A stretch of DNA of 64,000 nt, from the NCBI RefSeq assembly GCF_009495745.1, contig NZ_WIDQ01000018.1:1-64000 (forward strand), in the 5' to 3' direction. The translations under genes and the position numbers were made by a program. Below are positions 45,596 through 54,229 of the stretch, piece after piece. The notes beneath the pieces are model-generated. The model was not told where the DNA came from. It worked only from the letters and a program-made list of their open reading frames with translations, and searched no databases. Positions within the stretch are counted from its first letter, which is position 1. Every line of letters starts with the position of its first letter. The DNA is from Niveispirillum sp. SYP-B3756. Its GTDB lineage: Bacteria; Pseudomonadota; Alphaproteobacteria; Azospirillales; Azospirillaceae.

Positions 45596-46009
45596 TCATT
45601 GCCATGACCCTTGGGTAAAAACGGCTGCCTCCAACGCCGCCCTTGTCGATACCGTCAGGGGCTGCGGCAGCGCATCCAGGGCGAACCAACCCCAATCGGC
45701 GAGCGCGTCCGGCTCCATCACCTGCGGCTCCCCGGCAACAATCCGGGCCCGGTGGACAGGGTTGATCCAGTGGCTTGGCGCCTCCCGGTCAATCTGGTCG
45801 ACGACGCAGAGCAACCCGGTCAGCGCGATCTCAACCCCCAGTTCCTCGGCGATTTCCCGCACCACCGTATCGGAAACCTTTTCCAGGAAATCCACCTTGC
45901 CGCCCGGCAGGCCCCAATGGTCGGCCTCCGGGTTACGGCGGCGCTTGACCAGCAGCAACCGGCCCGCATCATCCTGAATGAAGGCGCCACAGCCGACACG
46001 TGGGTTCAT
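45596..46009 (-). CDS. Nudix hydrolase
   Basis: A 137-residue hydrolase of nucleoside-diphosphate-linked compounds. The Nudix box is intact: GKVDFLEKVSDTVVREIAEELGV fits G-x5-E-x7-REUxEExGU. The front part VGCGAFIQDDAGRLLLVKRR and WGLPGGK resemble MutT/ADP-ribose pyrophosphatase types, but the substrate is not inferable. A hairpin CAAGGGTCAT/ATGACCCTTG (45590-45613) covers its stop codon. It is convergent with the TPR-methyltransferase gene, 59 nt apart. Confidence 0.9.
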   Translation of the reverse strand: MNPRVGCGAFIQDDAGRLLLVKRRRNPEADHWGLPGGKVDFLEKVSDTVVREIAEELGVEIALTGLLCVVDQIDREAPSHWINPVHRARIVAGEPQVMEPDALADWGWFALDALPQPLTVSTRAALEAAVFTQGSWQ

Positions 46010-46153
46010 TCTGCACCTCTGATTTTCCGAAAGGGAACCATTTCCTCACAGTTTCCATACCGCGGATTAGGCTTGCAACATGTGTCTGTCAAACATACAC
46101 CTATAAATTGCCAGCGATACACACTGGAAACTCTATCCGGGAAAGTGAAAACC

Positions 46154-46564
46154 ATGGAATCCTATCTGGGGCAAATCAGCTATTTCGCTTACACGCGGCC
46201 GATCCAGGGATGGTTACCGTGCAATGGCCAGCTTCTGAGTGTCCAGCAATATGCCCCCCTCTTCTCTCTGTTGGGGACCACCTATGGCGGTGACGGAAGG
46301 ACCACATTTGCTCTGCCAAACCTGCAGGGTCATCTCGTTGTCGGTGCCGCCCCTAATCAGCCGGTGCAGGGTGGCCAAAGCAATATGACCGTCCCAGCGT
46401 CAACCAATGTGGTGGAGGCCGCTGCCCCCGTGGAAGGCGGGGAAAAGGTGACGGCGCAGATCCCGGCAGCACAAACCGTCCCGCTCCCCTTGCCGCCCTA
46501 TGTCGGCCTGGGTGCTTACATCTGCGTGGAAGGCCTCTATCCGGCTTATCCTCAAGATTATTGA
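46154..46564 (+). CDS. Phage tail collar domain protein (MdpB-like)
   Basis: A 136-residue protein that opens with the tail-collar module: ESYLGQISYFAYTRPIQGWL, PCNGQLLSVQQYAPLFSLLG, TTYGGDGRTTFALPNLQGHL. This domain (PF07484) occurs in phage tail fibres and in stand-alone bacterial proteins of the microcystin-dependent-protein type. No other phage gene is near, so it is an orphan, perhaps a surface or contractile-apparatus-derived protein. The start at 46154 follows GGGAAAG. The region upstream contains the inverted pair AGTTTCCA/TGGAAACT. Confidence 0.82.
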   Translation: MESYLGQISYFAYTRPIQGWLPCNGQLLSVQQYAPLFSLLGTTYGGDGRTTFALPNLQGHLVVGAAPNQPVQGGQSNMTVPASTNVVEAAAPVEGGEKVTAQIPAAQTVPLPLPPYVGLGAYICVEGLYPAYPQDY

Positions 46565-46589
46565 TGTCCGATTCGGCACCATGACTTGT

Positions 46590-46628
46590 CCCCCACTTTT
46601 GCCGGCATAATATGCCTGAAAGTGGGGG
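46590..46628 (+). promoter_or_regulatory. Nested hairpin covering the ribosome binding site of the next gene
   Basis: CCCCCACTTT (46590-46599) pairs perfectly with AAAGTGGGGG (46619-46628), enclosing the palindrome GGCATA-A-TATGCC. The G-rich arm is the only Shine-Dalgarno-like sequence before the ATG at 46635. The stem could block translation until melted, or end the preceding transcript (no T run). Confidence 0.5.
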
Positions 46629-46634
46629 GCGGCC

Positions 46635-47228
46635 ATGGGCAGGGAAGCGATCACGCACGCCAATGTGGGCCGGGAAAGCGGGGAGGTGAAAGCCCTGCTG
46701 GAAAGCACGGAACTGATCCTGCGCGGTGCCATCAAACGGCGCTTTGCCAAATCTGCAATCACAGATGTGCGCGTCACTGACAAGGGCCTTGCCTTCGTTT
46801 GCGCTGGCGAGGGGACGACATTGGCGCTGGGGGTAGCAACCGCAACCCTCTGGGCCAAAGCGCTGGCCAAGGAGCCGCCCAGCCTGAAGGCGAAATTGGG
46901 TCTGACCGATGGGGTATTGGCTTTGGTGCTGGGCCAATGGAACGACGACGCCCTTTCCACCGCGCTGGCGGGGGCTCGCACCGATGATCCCGCAGCGGCC
47001 GCCATGGTGATTGCCTGTGTGAGCTGCGCCGACGATCTGGCGATGGCGCGGCAGGTGACGACGGGCCGTCCGATCTGGACTCTCTACCCCAAGGGCGGTG
47101 CCACGCCCTTCGGCGATGCGGCGATCCGAAACGATATGCGGGCTCATGGCTTCAGGGACACAAAATCCTGCGCCGTCTCCACCTTGTTGACGGCGACGCG
47201 GTACAACCCGGTCGCGTCGCCACAATAA
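46635..47228 (+). CDS. Conserved hypothetical protein (197 aa)
   Basis: A soluble 197-residue protein: LLESTELILRGAIKRRFAKS, ITDVRVTDKGLAFVCAGEGT, PPSLKAKLGLTDGVLALVLG, and near the end IWTLYPKGGATPFGDAAIRN and GFRDTKSCAVS. The last part resembles DUF3052-like proteins (a PKG turn and DTK-V-S ending), but I would not name a function. The ribosome binding site appears locked in a hairpin. It ends 6 nt from the convergent Lrp-type regulator gene. Confidence 0.72.
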   Translation: MGREAITHANVGRESGEVKALLESTELILRGAIKRRFAKSAITDVRVTDKGLAFVCAGEGTTLALGVATATLWAKALAKEPPSLKAKLGLTDGVLALVLGQWNDDALSTALAGARTDDPAAAAMVIACVSCADDLAMARQVTTGRPIWTLYPKGGATPFGDAAIRNDMRAHGFRDTKSCAVSTLLTATRYNPVASPQ

Positions 47229-47234
47229 CCTCTC

Positions 47235-47705
47235 CTACCGGATCGGCACGGTGGTCCGTTTGGCCACCGTGCGCAGGGTGAAGCTGGAGCGTACACGCGC
47301 CACCCCCGGCAGGCGGGTCAGCGTCTGGGTATGCAGCCGTTCATAGTCGCTGCCATCGGCCACCATCACGCGCAGCATGTAATCGCTGTCGCCGGCCATC
47401 AGGTAACATTCCATCACCTCCGGGCATTCCATCACTTTGGCCTCAAACGCCCGCAGATCCTGATCTTGCTGCCGGTCCAGGGTGATCTGCACAAAAACCG
47501 AGGTGCCGCGCCCCAGGGCGGCCGGGCTGACCAGCCCGACATAACCCTCGATCACCCCGTCATCCTCCAGCCGTTTCAGCCGCCGGTGACAGGCCGATGG
47601 CGACAGGCCGACCTTGTCGGCAAGGTCGGCGACACTGATCCGTCCATCGACCTGAACATGGGTGAGAATCTTAACATCAATGGCATCGAGATCGATTGGT
47701 CGCAT
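47235..47705 (-). CDS. Lrp/AsnC family regulator of alanine dehydrogenase
   Basis: Regulator of 156 residues with the Lrp helix-turn-helix (about 20-50; ISVADLADKVGLSPSACHRR) and the RAM ligand domain (SVFVQITLDRQQDQDLRAFE, YLMAGDSDYMLRVMV). The frame is open much further upstream, but MRPIDLDAIDVKIL is the normal Lrp start. It is divergent from alanine dehydrogenase, the usual place for AldR, which activates ald in response to alanine, so that role is likely here. Confidence 0.92.
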   Translation of the reverse strand: MRPIDLDAIDVKILTHVQVDGRISVADLADKVGLSPSACHRRLKRLEDDGVIEGYVGLVSPAALGRGTSVFVQITLDRQQDQDLRAFEAKVMECPEVMECYLMAGDSDYMLRVMVADGSDYERLHTQTLTRLPGVARVRSSFTLRTVAKRTTVPIR

Positions 47706-47834
47706 ATTCCACCGCGAATGAATGATTTCATGCACGAAACGTCGAAATGAGGCCATGACGCAAGCCCTCTTTGCAAGGACATTCACCGGCATTCCGGCGT
47801 ATCGTTTCAGCACATCCAAACAGGGAGAATAAAT
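47706..47834. promoter_or_regulatory. Divergent promoter region of the Lrp regulator and ald
   Basis: The 129-nt gap separates the two divergent start codons and must contain both promoters and the Lrp-type binding sites. AT-rich half-sites lie around 47715-47760, and GGGAG lies 7 nt before the ald ATG. I cannot delimit individual operators. Confidence 0.4.
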
Positions 47835-48944
47835 ATGCTCATCGGTGTGCCGAAAGAGATCAAGAATCACGAATATCGCGTCGGCCTGATCCCCGGCAAT
47901 GTGCGCCAACTGGTGGTGCACGGCCATCAGGTGATCGTGCAGAAAGATGCCGGTACGGCCATCGGCCTGACCGACGATCTGTATGTCGCCGCCGGTGCCA
48001 CCATCATCGATACGGCCGAGGAAATTTTCGCCCGCGCCGACATGATCGTGAAGGTGAAGGAACCGCAGCCGGTGGAATGCAAGCTGCTGCGCCCCGGTCA
48101 GGTGCTGTTCACCTATCTGCATCTGGCCCCCGATCCGGAGCAGACCAAGCTGTTGCAGGAATCGGGCGCTATCTGCATTGCCTATGAAACCGTGACCGAC
48201 CGCAATGGCGGCCTGCCCCTGCTGGCGCCGATGTCGGAAGTGGCCGGGCGCATGTCCATCCAGGCCGGTGCCCATTGTCTGGAAAAATCCTATGGTGGCA
48301 TCGGCATTCTGCTGGGCGGCGTGCCCGGTACGCCGCCGGCCAAGGTCGCCATCATCGGTGGCGGCGTGGTGGGCACCAATGCCGCCCGCATGGCCATGGG
48401 CCTGGAAGCCCATGTCACCGTGCTGGACAAGTCGCTGGACCGGCTGCGCCAGTTGGATCAGCAGTTTGGCCGTCGCCTGAACACTGTCTATGCCAATGTG
48501 GAAACGATCGAACAGGCCGTGCTGGAAGCCGATCTGGTGATCGGCGCCGTACTGGTGCCGGGTGCCGAGGCGCCGAAGGTGGTCAACCGCGAGCTGGTCA
48601 GCCGGATGAAGAAGGGTGCCGTGCTGGTGGACGTCGCCATCGACCAGGGCGGTTGCTTTGAGACCAGCCACGCCACCACCCATGCCGATCCCACCTATGT
48701 GGTGGATGGCGTGATCCATTATTGCGTTGCCAACATGCCGGGTGCGGTTGCCCGCACCTCCACCTTCGCGCTGAACAATGCCACCGCACCCTTCGTGCTG
48801 GCCTTGGCCGACAAGGGCTGGGTGCAGGCCCTGAAGGATGATGTGCATCTGCGCAACGGCCTGAACGTCGCCAAGGGTGAGTTGACGCACCCGGCGATCG
48901 CCCATCTGGGCAAGGTTGTCAGCCCCGACGCTCTGCTGGGCTGA
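47835..48944 (+). CDS. ald: Alanine dehydrogenase
   Basis: NAD-dependent reversible deamination of L-alanine to pyruvate and ammonia in the cytoplasm. The 369 residues show the family start [20 protein letters not shown], the substrate-site KVKEPQP and [12 protein letters not shown], the NAD-binding [17 protein letters not shown] and the late [20 protein letters not shown]. Length and motifs match the hexameric bacterial enzyme fully. GGGAG precedes the ATG by 7 nt. It is divergent from its probable Lrp-type activator, and a terminator follows. Confidence 0.97.
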   Translation: MLIGVPKEIKNHEYRVGLIPGNVRQLVVHGHQVIVQKDAGTAIGLTDDLYVAAGATIIDTAEEIFARADMIVKVKEPQPVECKLLRPGQVLFTYLHLAPDPEQTKLLQESGAICIAYETVTDRNGGLPLLAPMSEVAGRMSIQAGAHCLEKSYGGIGILLGGVPGTPPAKVAIIGGGVVGTNAARMAMGLEAHVTVLDKSLDRLRQLDQQFGRRLNTVYANVETIEQAVLEADLVIGAVLVPGAEAPKVVNRELVSRMKKGAVLVDVAIDQGGCFETSHATTHADPTYVVDGVIHYCVANMPGAVARTSTFALNNATAPFVLALADKGWVQALKDDVHLRNGLNVAKGELTHPAIAHLGKVVSPDALLG

Positions 48945-48949
48945 TTGAG

Positions 48950-48984
48950 TGGGGGGGTGGTACCTTTCACCGCCCCCCCATTTT
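48950..48984 (+). terminator. Terminator of ald
   Basis: A GGGGGGG/CCCCCCC stem extended by GTGG-type pairs, followed by ATTTTACC, starts 6 nt after the ald stop. Confidence 0.75.
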
Positions 48985-49041
48985 ACCATGAGCCGTTTGC
49001 GGCCAGCCGAAAGCCGCTTTCAGCTGGCAAGCAAAAAAAGT

Positions 49042-49079
49042 AAAACGCGGGACCGTGATGGCCCCGCGTTTTATTTTGC
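49042..49079. terminator. Bidirectional terminator between ald and fpr
   Basis: The stem AAAACGCGGG/CCCGCGTTTT has T-rich tails on both strands (TTTTATTTT on plus, TTTTACTTTTTTT on minus). It lies 22 nt beyond the fpr stop. Confidence 0.88.
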
Positions 49080-49100
49080 CCTTCCGCCCGGTAAGGCGGT

Positions 49101-49874
49101 TTACTTCTCCACAAACGCCTTTTCGATCACGTAATCGCCAGGCGTGTGGGCGGCCCCTTCCTTGAAGCCGCGCTCCCGCAGCAGCTCCACCGTCTCCGCC
49201 AGCACGGCCGGTCCGCCGCAAATCATCACCCGGTCGGTTTCCGGGTTCAGCGGGGCGGCCTTGATATCCTCAAACAGCTTGTGATTACGGATCAGGTCGG
49301 TGATGCGGCCCTGGTTGCGGAAGGCTTCACGGGTGACCGTGGGGTAATAGGTCAGCTTTTCCTTCAGCTGCTCACCAAAGAACTCGTTATTCGGCAGCTC
49401 GTTGGTGATCAGGTCGTGATAGGCCAGTTCCCCCACCTCGCGGCAAGTGTGAGTCAGGATCAGCCGGTCATATTGTTCATACAGTTCCGGGTCGCGGATC
49501 AGGCTCATGAACGGGGCCAGCCCGGTGCCGGTGGAGAACATGTACAGGTTCTTGCCCGGACGCAGGCTGCTGGTCACCAGCGTGCCGACCGACTTGCGGC
49601 CATGGATCACCGTGTCGCCCACCTGGATATGCTGCAGGCGGCTGGTCAGCGGGCCGTTGGGCACCTTGATCGACAGGAACTCCAGATGTTCCTCGTAATT
49701 CGGGCTGACGATGGAATAGGCGCGGGTCAACGGCTTGCCGTCCACCATCAGCCCGATCATCACGAAATGCCCGTTTTCGAAGCGGAAGGCGGGGTCGCGC
49801 GTGCAGGTGAAGCTGAACAGCGTGTCGGTCCAATGGTGGACGGACAGCACCTTGCTTTCGATGAACGCGCTCAT
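49101..49874 (-). CDS. fpr: Ferredoxin-NADP+ reductase
   Basis: FAD enzyme of 257 residues that moves electrons between NADPH and ferredoxin or flavodoxin; it may feed the sulfite reductase operon opposite. Motifs: FAD site RAYSIVSPNYEEHLEF, NADP site YMFSTGTGLAPFMSLIRDPE, and MICGGPAVL. The C-terminal end AFVEK matches bacterial subclass I reductases with an extension after the aromatic residue. GAAGGAAG precedes the ATG. It is divergent from cysG across a region with a Fur-type box, so iron control is possible. Confidence 0.93.
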   Translation of the reverse strand: MSAFIESKVLSVHHWTDTLFSFTCTRDPAFRFENGHFVMIGLMVDGKPLTRAYSIVSPNYEEHLEFLSIKVPNGPLTSRLQHIQVGDTVIHGRKSVGTLVTSSLRPGKNLYMFSTGTGLAPFMSLIRDPELYEQYDRLILTHTCREVGELAYHDLITNELPNNEFFGEQLKEKLTYYPTVTREAFRNQGRITDLIRNHKLFEDIKAAPLNPETDRVMICGGPAVLAETVELLRERGFKEGAAHTPGDYVIEKAFVEK

Positions 49875-50224
49875 ACTCGACTTCCTTCAATCCGACGGGG
49901 GAGACACTGGCTGGTAACAGAGTCCCGGCACCCTGATGCGATGCACTATCAGCTAAAATACAAAGGCGTCGCGTTCAACCGCCTATTTCACATCAAAATG
50001 TGCATGATGCGCATGGCTGCTGTGACGCCCAACAGCAGCATTAACGTAGATGATAATCATTATCAATGAATTTTCGTTGATATTCCTTACTTTTTTACCT
50101 TCTTGGTAAACTCTATATTTAACGTAGAGATATTGGAGAAATAATATTTCACCTCGACAAGCGGCCCTGACAACCCCAAACCATTGGCTATGCCGCGACT
50201 GCGGTAAGCAAGGGATGAGCTGCA
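49875..50224. other. Divergent regulatory region between fpr and the cys operon
   Basis: These 350 nt are more AT-rich than their surroundings and hold both promoters. Visible elements are a Fur-type palindrome (50046-50065) and the direct repeat TTAACGTAGA at 50041-50050 and 50119-50128, which may be a second regulator site. Confidence 0.6.
50046..50065. promoter_or_regulatory. Fur box
   Basis: TGATAATCATTATCA (50051-50065) is a perfect palindrome. The 19-mer at 50046-50064 matches 16 of 19 bases of the classical Fur consensus GATAATGATAATCATTATC. It lies about 160 nt before cysG and 170 nt before fpr. Both products are linked to iron-sulfur or siroheme metabolism. Confidence 0.7.
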
Positions 50225-51631
50225 ATGGCTTTACGTGGTTTTCCGGTGACATTGCCCCTGGAGGGGCAGCCGGTATTGGTGGTGGGGGGAGGTGAACTGG
50301 CGCTGCGCAAGGCGCGGCTGGTCGCCAAATCCGCTTGCCGCCTGACCATCGTGGCCCGTAACCCCTTGCCCGCCTTGGTCGCACTGGCAGCGGAAATCCG
50401 TGAACGGGATTTCACACTGGCTGATCTGGAAAATCACCGGCTGGTCTTCGCCGCCACGGATGATGAGGCGGTGGATATTTCGGTGGCCGAAGCAGCGCAT
50501 AAGGCCGGTGTGCTGGTCAATGTGCCGGACAGGCCGCGACTCTGCAGCTTCATCATGCCGGCCATCATTGACCGGGAACCGATCAGCATCGCCATCACCA
50601 GCGGCGGGGCCAGCCCGGTACTGGTGCGCCGCCTGCGCGAACGACTGGAAGCCGCACTGGAGCCGGGGCTGGGCAAGTTCGCCCGCTTTCTGGACGGGTT
50701 CCGCAGTGCGGTGAAGGCCACCCGCGATGATGAAACCGCCCGCCGCCGCTTCTGGGAAGCGGTGATTGACGGGCCCGTGGCCAAATCCTTCCTGGCGGGG
50801 GACGAAAAGGCCGCCCATGAAAAGCTGATGCTGGCGCTGAACGATGCCCAGTTCGGCCAGCAGGCCGGCGGACGCGTGGCGCTGGTGGGGGCCGGCCCCG
50901 GCGACCCGGACCTGTTGACCCTGCGCGCGCTCCGCGTGCTGCAGGATGCCGACGTGGTGGTGCATGACAAGCTGGTGGATGAGCGGATCATGGATTATGT
51001 CCGCCGTGATGCCCGCCGCCATTATGTCGGCAAGTCCAAATCCCACCATACGATGAGCCAGGATGCCATCAACCAGTTGCTGGTGGCCGAGGCCAAGGCC
51101 GGCCACCGCGTCGTGCGGCTGAAGGGGGGCGACCCCTTCATGTTCGGGCGCGGCGGGGAAGAGCTGGAGGTGCTGCGCGCCGAGAGCATTCCGGTGGAAA
51201 TCGTGCCCGGCATCACGGCGGCACTGGGCTGCGGGGCGTCGACCACCATTCCCGTCACCCACCGCGACCATGCGCCGGGCGTCACCTTTGTGACCGGTCA
51301 TGGCAAGGATGGCGAACCGGACCTGGATTGGCAGGCTTTGGCCCGGTTGCGCCATACGCTGGTGATTTATATGGGGCTGACGGCGGCAGATGCCATTGCC
51401 CGCCGGCTGGTGGAGGCCGGCATGTCCGGCGATACCCCGGCGGCCCTGGTGGAAAAGGGCACGCGCCCGGATCAGAAGCTGGTGGTCGGTACGCTGGCCG
51501 CCTTGCCCGAACTGGCGGCGGCCCACGGGCTGACGGGGCCGGCCATCATCATTGTCGGTTCCGTTGTCACGCTGGCCGACCCCGCCCGCATTACCGAGCT
51601 TGTCCCGGCGCATCTGCGCCAAGCCGTCTGA
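50225..51631 (+). CDS. cysG: Siroheme synthase (multifunctional)
   Basis: Makes siroheme from uroporphyrinogen III for the sulfite reductase encoded downstream. The 468 residues join the precorrin-2 dehydrogenase/ferrochelatase part (1-205; PVLVVGGGELALRKARLVAK, NVPDRPRLCSFIMPA) to the SAM-dependent methyltransferase (213-460; VALVGAGPGDPDLLTLRALR, RLKGGDPFMFGRGGEE, PVTHRDHAPGVTFVTGH). It is the first gene of the sulfate assimilation operon, behind a region with a Fur-type box. AAGGGA lies about 9 nt before the ATG. Confidence 0.96.
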   Translation: MALRGFPVTLPLEGQPVLVVGGGELALRKARLVAKSACRLTIVARNPLPALVALAAEIRERDFTLADLENHRLVFAATDDEAVDISVAEAAHKAGVLVNVPDRPRLCSFIMPAIIDREPISIAITSGGASPVLVRRLRERLEAALEPGLGKFARFLDGFRSAVKATRDDETARRRFWEAVIDGPVAKSFLAGDEKAAHEKLMLALNDAQFGQQAGGRVALVGAGPGDPDLLTLRALRVLQDADVVVHDKLVDERIMDYVRRDARRHYVGKSKSHHTMSQDAINQLLVAEAKAGHRVVRLKGGDPFMFGRGGEELEVLRAESIPVEIVPGITAALGCGASTTIPVTHRDHAPGVTFVTGHGKDGEPDLDWQALARLRHTLVIYMGLTAADAIARRLVEAGMSGDTPAALVEKGTRPDQKLVVGTLAALPELAAAHGLTGPAIIIVGSVVTLADPARITELVPAHLRQAV

Positions 51632-51659
51632 CGAAAGCAGCAGGAAGGTCGATCCCCAA

Positions 51660-51986
51660 ATGTTGGTCAAAGCCAAGGGTGCCCAGCAATCCATCACCGC
51701 CAACCGTCTGATCGACGGCGTGGCCGTCTGGCTGGGTGCCGGCAATCAATGGGTGGAGCATGTGGCCGATGCCGCCATTTTCGAAGGCGAGGCCATTGCC
51801 CAAGCGCTGGATACCGCCAAGGCGGACGAAAAGCGGCAGATCGTTGTCGATGTCTATCCGCTGGATGTGGAAGCCACGCCTGAGGGCACCCGCCCGCTGC
51901 ATATCCGCGAACGCATGAAGGCCATCGGCCCCAGCGTGCGCCGTGACCTGGGCAAGCAGGTCACCGGCCCCACGCCCGCCCTTTGA
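51660..51986 (+). CDS. DUF2849 domain protein of the sulfite reductase operon
   Basis: A 108-residue protein (AQQSITANRLIDGVAVWLGA, AIFEGEAIAQALDTAKADEK, VVDVYPLDVEATPEGTRPLH, HIRERMKAIGPSVR). DUF2849 is regularly found between cysG and cysI in alphaproteobacteria, so a role in sulfite reductase maturation or siroheme delivery is suspected but unproven. AGGAAGG lies 11 nt before the ATG. It starts 28 nt after cysG and is followed by cysI after 31 nt. Confidence 0.85.
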   Translation: MLVKAKGAQQSITANRLIDGVAVWLGAGNQWVEHVADAAIFEGEAIAQALDTAKADEKRQIVVDVYPLDVEATPEGTRPLHIRERMKAIGPSVRRDLGKQVTGPTPAL

Positions 51987-52017
51987 TCCATGACCGGTAA
52001 CCTAGGCTTATACCCCC

Positions 52018-53733
52018 ATGCCTGACACGACCGTGACCAACCCCCGCAGCAATCAGCCGGCAGACGCGCACGCCGCCGTCTATCGCTATGATGAGTTCGA
52101 TAAGACCTTCATCTTTGAGCGGGTGGAGCAGTTCCGCGCCCAGGTGGAACGCCGCCTGAAGGGCGAGATCACGGAGGAAGAGTTCAAGCCGATCCGGCTG
52201 ATGAACGGGCTCTACCTTCAGCTTCACGCCTATATGCTGCGGGTTGCAGTGCCCTATGGCATGTTGGACAGCACCAAGCTGCGCCGGCTGGCCCGCATTG
52301 CGCGCGTCTATGACAAGGGCTATGGCCACCTGACCACCCGGCAGAACATCCAGTTCAACTGGCCGGAACTGAAGGACATTCCCGCCATTTTGCATGAGCT
52401 GGCGGAAGTGGACATGCACGCCATCCAGACCAGCGGCAACTGCATCCGCAATGTCACCACCGACCAGTTCTGCGGGGCGGCGGCGGATGAGCTGGTGGAC
52501 CCGCGCGTCTATGCCGAAATTCTGCGGCAATGGTCCACGCTGCACCCGGAATTCACCTTCCTGCCGCGCAAGTTCAAGATCGCCATTTCCGGCGCGCCGA
52601 ACGACCGCGCCGCCGTACAGATCCACGATGTCGGCCTGATCGCCAGGAAGAACGAGGCCGGCGAGATCGGCTTCACCGTCTATGTCGGCGGCGGGCTGGG
52701 CCGCACGCCCTATCTGGGCACCAAGGCGCGGGACTTCGTGCCGGTGCCGGAAATCCTGGGCTATCTGGAAGCGGTGCTGCGCACCTATAACCAGTTGGGC
52801 CGGCGCGATAATATCTATAAGGCGCGCATCAAGATCACCGTCAATGAGATGGGGCCGGACAAGTTCATCGGCCTGATCGAAGAGGAATATGCCCGCCTGC
52901 CCCGGCAGAAATACGATCTCGACCCCGCCATTGTAGAGGCGATTGAGCAGCATTTCACCTCTCCCCCTTGGGAGAACCTGCCGGCGGTTTCAGAGAAGTT
53001 CGAAGCGGCCAAGGCAGCCGATCCGGCTTTCGCCCGCTGGACGCGCAGCAACCTGAGCGCCCACCGGGCACCCGGTTACGCCATTGCCACCATCAGCGTG
53101 AAGCCCATCGGCGGCATCCCCGGCGATATTGAGGCCGAGCAGATGGAAGCGGTGGCCGATCTGGCCGAACGCTACAGCTTTGGGGAGTTGCGCGTCAGCC
53201 ACGAGCAGAATCTGGTGCTGGCCCATGTCAAACAAGATGACCTGTATGATCTGTGGCTGGGGCTGGACAAGGTGGGGCTGGGCACGGCCAATGCCGGCCT
53301 GATCTCCGACATCATCGCCTGCCCCGGCCTGGATTATTGCGCCCTGGCCAATACGCGCTCCATCCCCATCGCGCAGGAAATTTCCGAACGCTTTGCCGAT
53401 CTGGACCGCCAGCATGATCTGGGTGAGCTGAAGATCAAGATCAGCGGCTGCATCAATGCCTGCGGCCATCACCATGTCGGCCATATCGGCATTCTGGGTG
53501 TGGACAAGAAGGGCGAGGAATTCTTCCAGATCCTGCTGGGTGGCGATGCCACCAACACGGCAGCCCTGGCGGAGATTGTCGGCCCCGGCTTCTCCTATGA
53601 CGAGATCGTCAATGCGGTGGAAACCGTGGTGTCCACCTTTGTCGGCCTGCGTCAGCAGGGCGAACGCTTCATCGATACCTTGGCCCGTACCGGCCACGCC
53701 CCGTTCAAGGAGGCCCTCTATGCCCGTGCTTGA
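52018..53733 (+). CDS. cysI: Assimilatory sulfite reductase (siroheme, [4Fe-4S])
   Basis: Six-electron reduction of sulfite to sulfide. The 571-residue nitrite/sulfite reductase has the tandem ferredoxin-like and siroheme domains: GYGHLTTRQNIQFNW, QTSGNCIRNVTTDQFCG, and the four cluster/siroheme cysteines in CPGLDYC and GCINACGHHH. No flavoprotein CysJ is encoded here, so electrons probably come from ferredoxin, for which the divergent fpr would suit. The ATG at 52018 has no clear Shine-Dalgarno. Its end overlaps the DUF934 gene by 14 nt. Confidence 0.95.
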   Translation: MPDTTVTNPRSNQPADAHAAVYRYDEFDKTFIFERVEQFRAQVERRLKGEITEEEFKPIRLMNGLYLQLHAYMLRVAVPYGMLDSTKLRRLARIARVYDKGYGHLTTRQNIQFNWPELKDIPAILHELAEVDMHAIQTSGNCIRNVTTDQFCGAAADELVDPRVYAEILRQWSTLHPEFTFLPRKFKIAISGAPNDRAAVQIHDVGLIARKNEAGEIGFTVYVGGGLGRTPYLGTKARDFVPVPEILGYLEAVLRTYNQLGRRDNIYKARIKITVNEMGPDKFIGLIEEEYARLPRQKYDLDPAIVEAIEQHFTSPPWENLPAVSEKFEAAKAADPAFARWTRSNLSAHRAPGYAIATISVKPIGGIPGDIEAEQMEAVADLAERYSFGELRVSHEQNLVLAHVKQDDLYDLWLGLDKVGLGTANAGLISDIIACPGLDYCALANTRSIPIAQEISERFADLDRQHDLGELKIKISGCINACGHHHVGHIGILGVDKKGEEFFQILLGGDATNTAALAEIVGPGFSYDEIVNAVETVVSTFVGLRQQGERFIDTLARTGHAPFKEALYARA

Positions 53734-54229
53734 TCATGGTCGTGAGATCGAAGACCGCTGGACCGATCTGGCCGATGATGCGGCCTTGCCCGCCGAAGGT
53801 GGGGTGATCGTCTCTCTGGAGCGCTGGCGGGCGGAGCGTGATGCGCTGATCGCCCGTGGCCAGCCGGTGGGCGTGCGGCTGAAATCCAATCAGTTGGCCA
53901 CGGAACTGGCGGATGATCTGGCGCATCTGGGTGTGGTGGCGCTGGAATTCCCCAAATTCCGCGATGGCCGCGCCTTTTCCGCCGCCCGCGAGCTGCGGGA
54001 GCGGTTTGGCTATAAGGGCGAAATCCGCGCCTTCGGCCATATCATCCCCGACCAGTATCAGTTCCTGACCCGGTTGGGCGTGAATACGGTGGTGGTGCCG
54101 GCCGATCGCCTCGGCCCCGCCTGGGCCCATGCGCTGACCGAGATTTCCATCGCCTATCAGCCGGCCTTGCAGGATCACGGCACCGTGTCGCTGCTGCGCC
54201 GGCATCTGAAACCAGAGGTGCAGGGATGA
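53720..54229 (+). CDS. DUF934 family protein of sulfate assimilation
   Basis: A 169-residue protein typical of alphaproteobacterial cys operons (IVSLERWRAERDALIARGQP, VALEFPKFRDGRAFSAAREL, IRAFGHIIPDQYQFLTRLGV, ISIAYQPALQDHGTVSLLRR). It is thought to assist sulfite reduction, mechanism unknown. GGAGG lies 7 nt before the ATG inside cysI (14-nt overlap), and its stop overlaps the cysH start (ATGA), so three genes are translationally chained. Confidence 0.9.
   Translation: MPVLDHGREIEDRWTDLADDAALPAEGGVIVSLERWRAERDALIARGQPVGVRLKSNQLATELADDLAHLGVVALEFPKFRDGRAFSAARELRERFGYKGEIRAFGHIIPDQYQFLTRLGVNTVVVPADRLGPAWAHALTEISIAYQPALQDHGTVSLLRRHLKPEVQG

Noticed and set aside
46154-47228. Prophage remnant around the tail-collar gene
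   Set aside because: Only one phage-type domain, no integrase, capsid, lysis or attachment site; neighbours are chromosomal genes.
50100-50224. SAM-type riboswitch before the cys operon
   Set aside because: No conserved riboswitch core could be recognised; only a Fur-type box and a direct repeat are visible.
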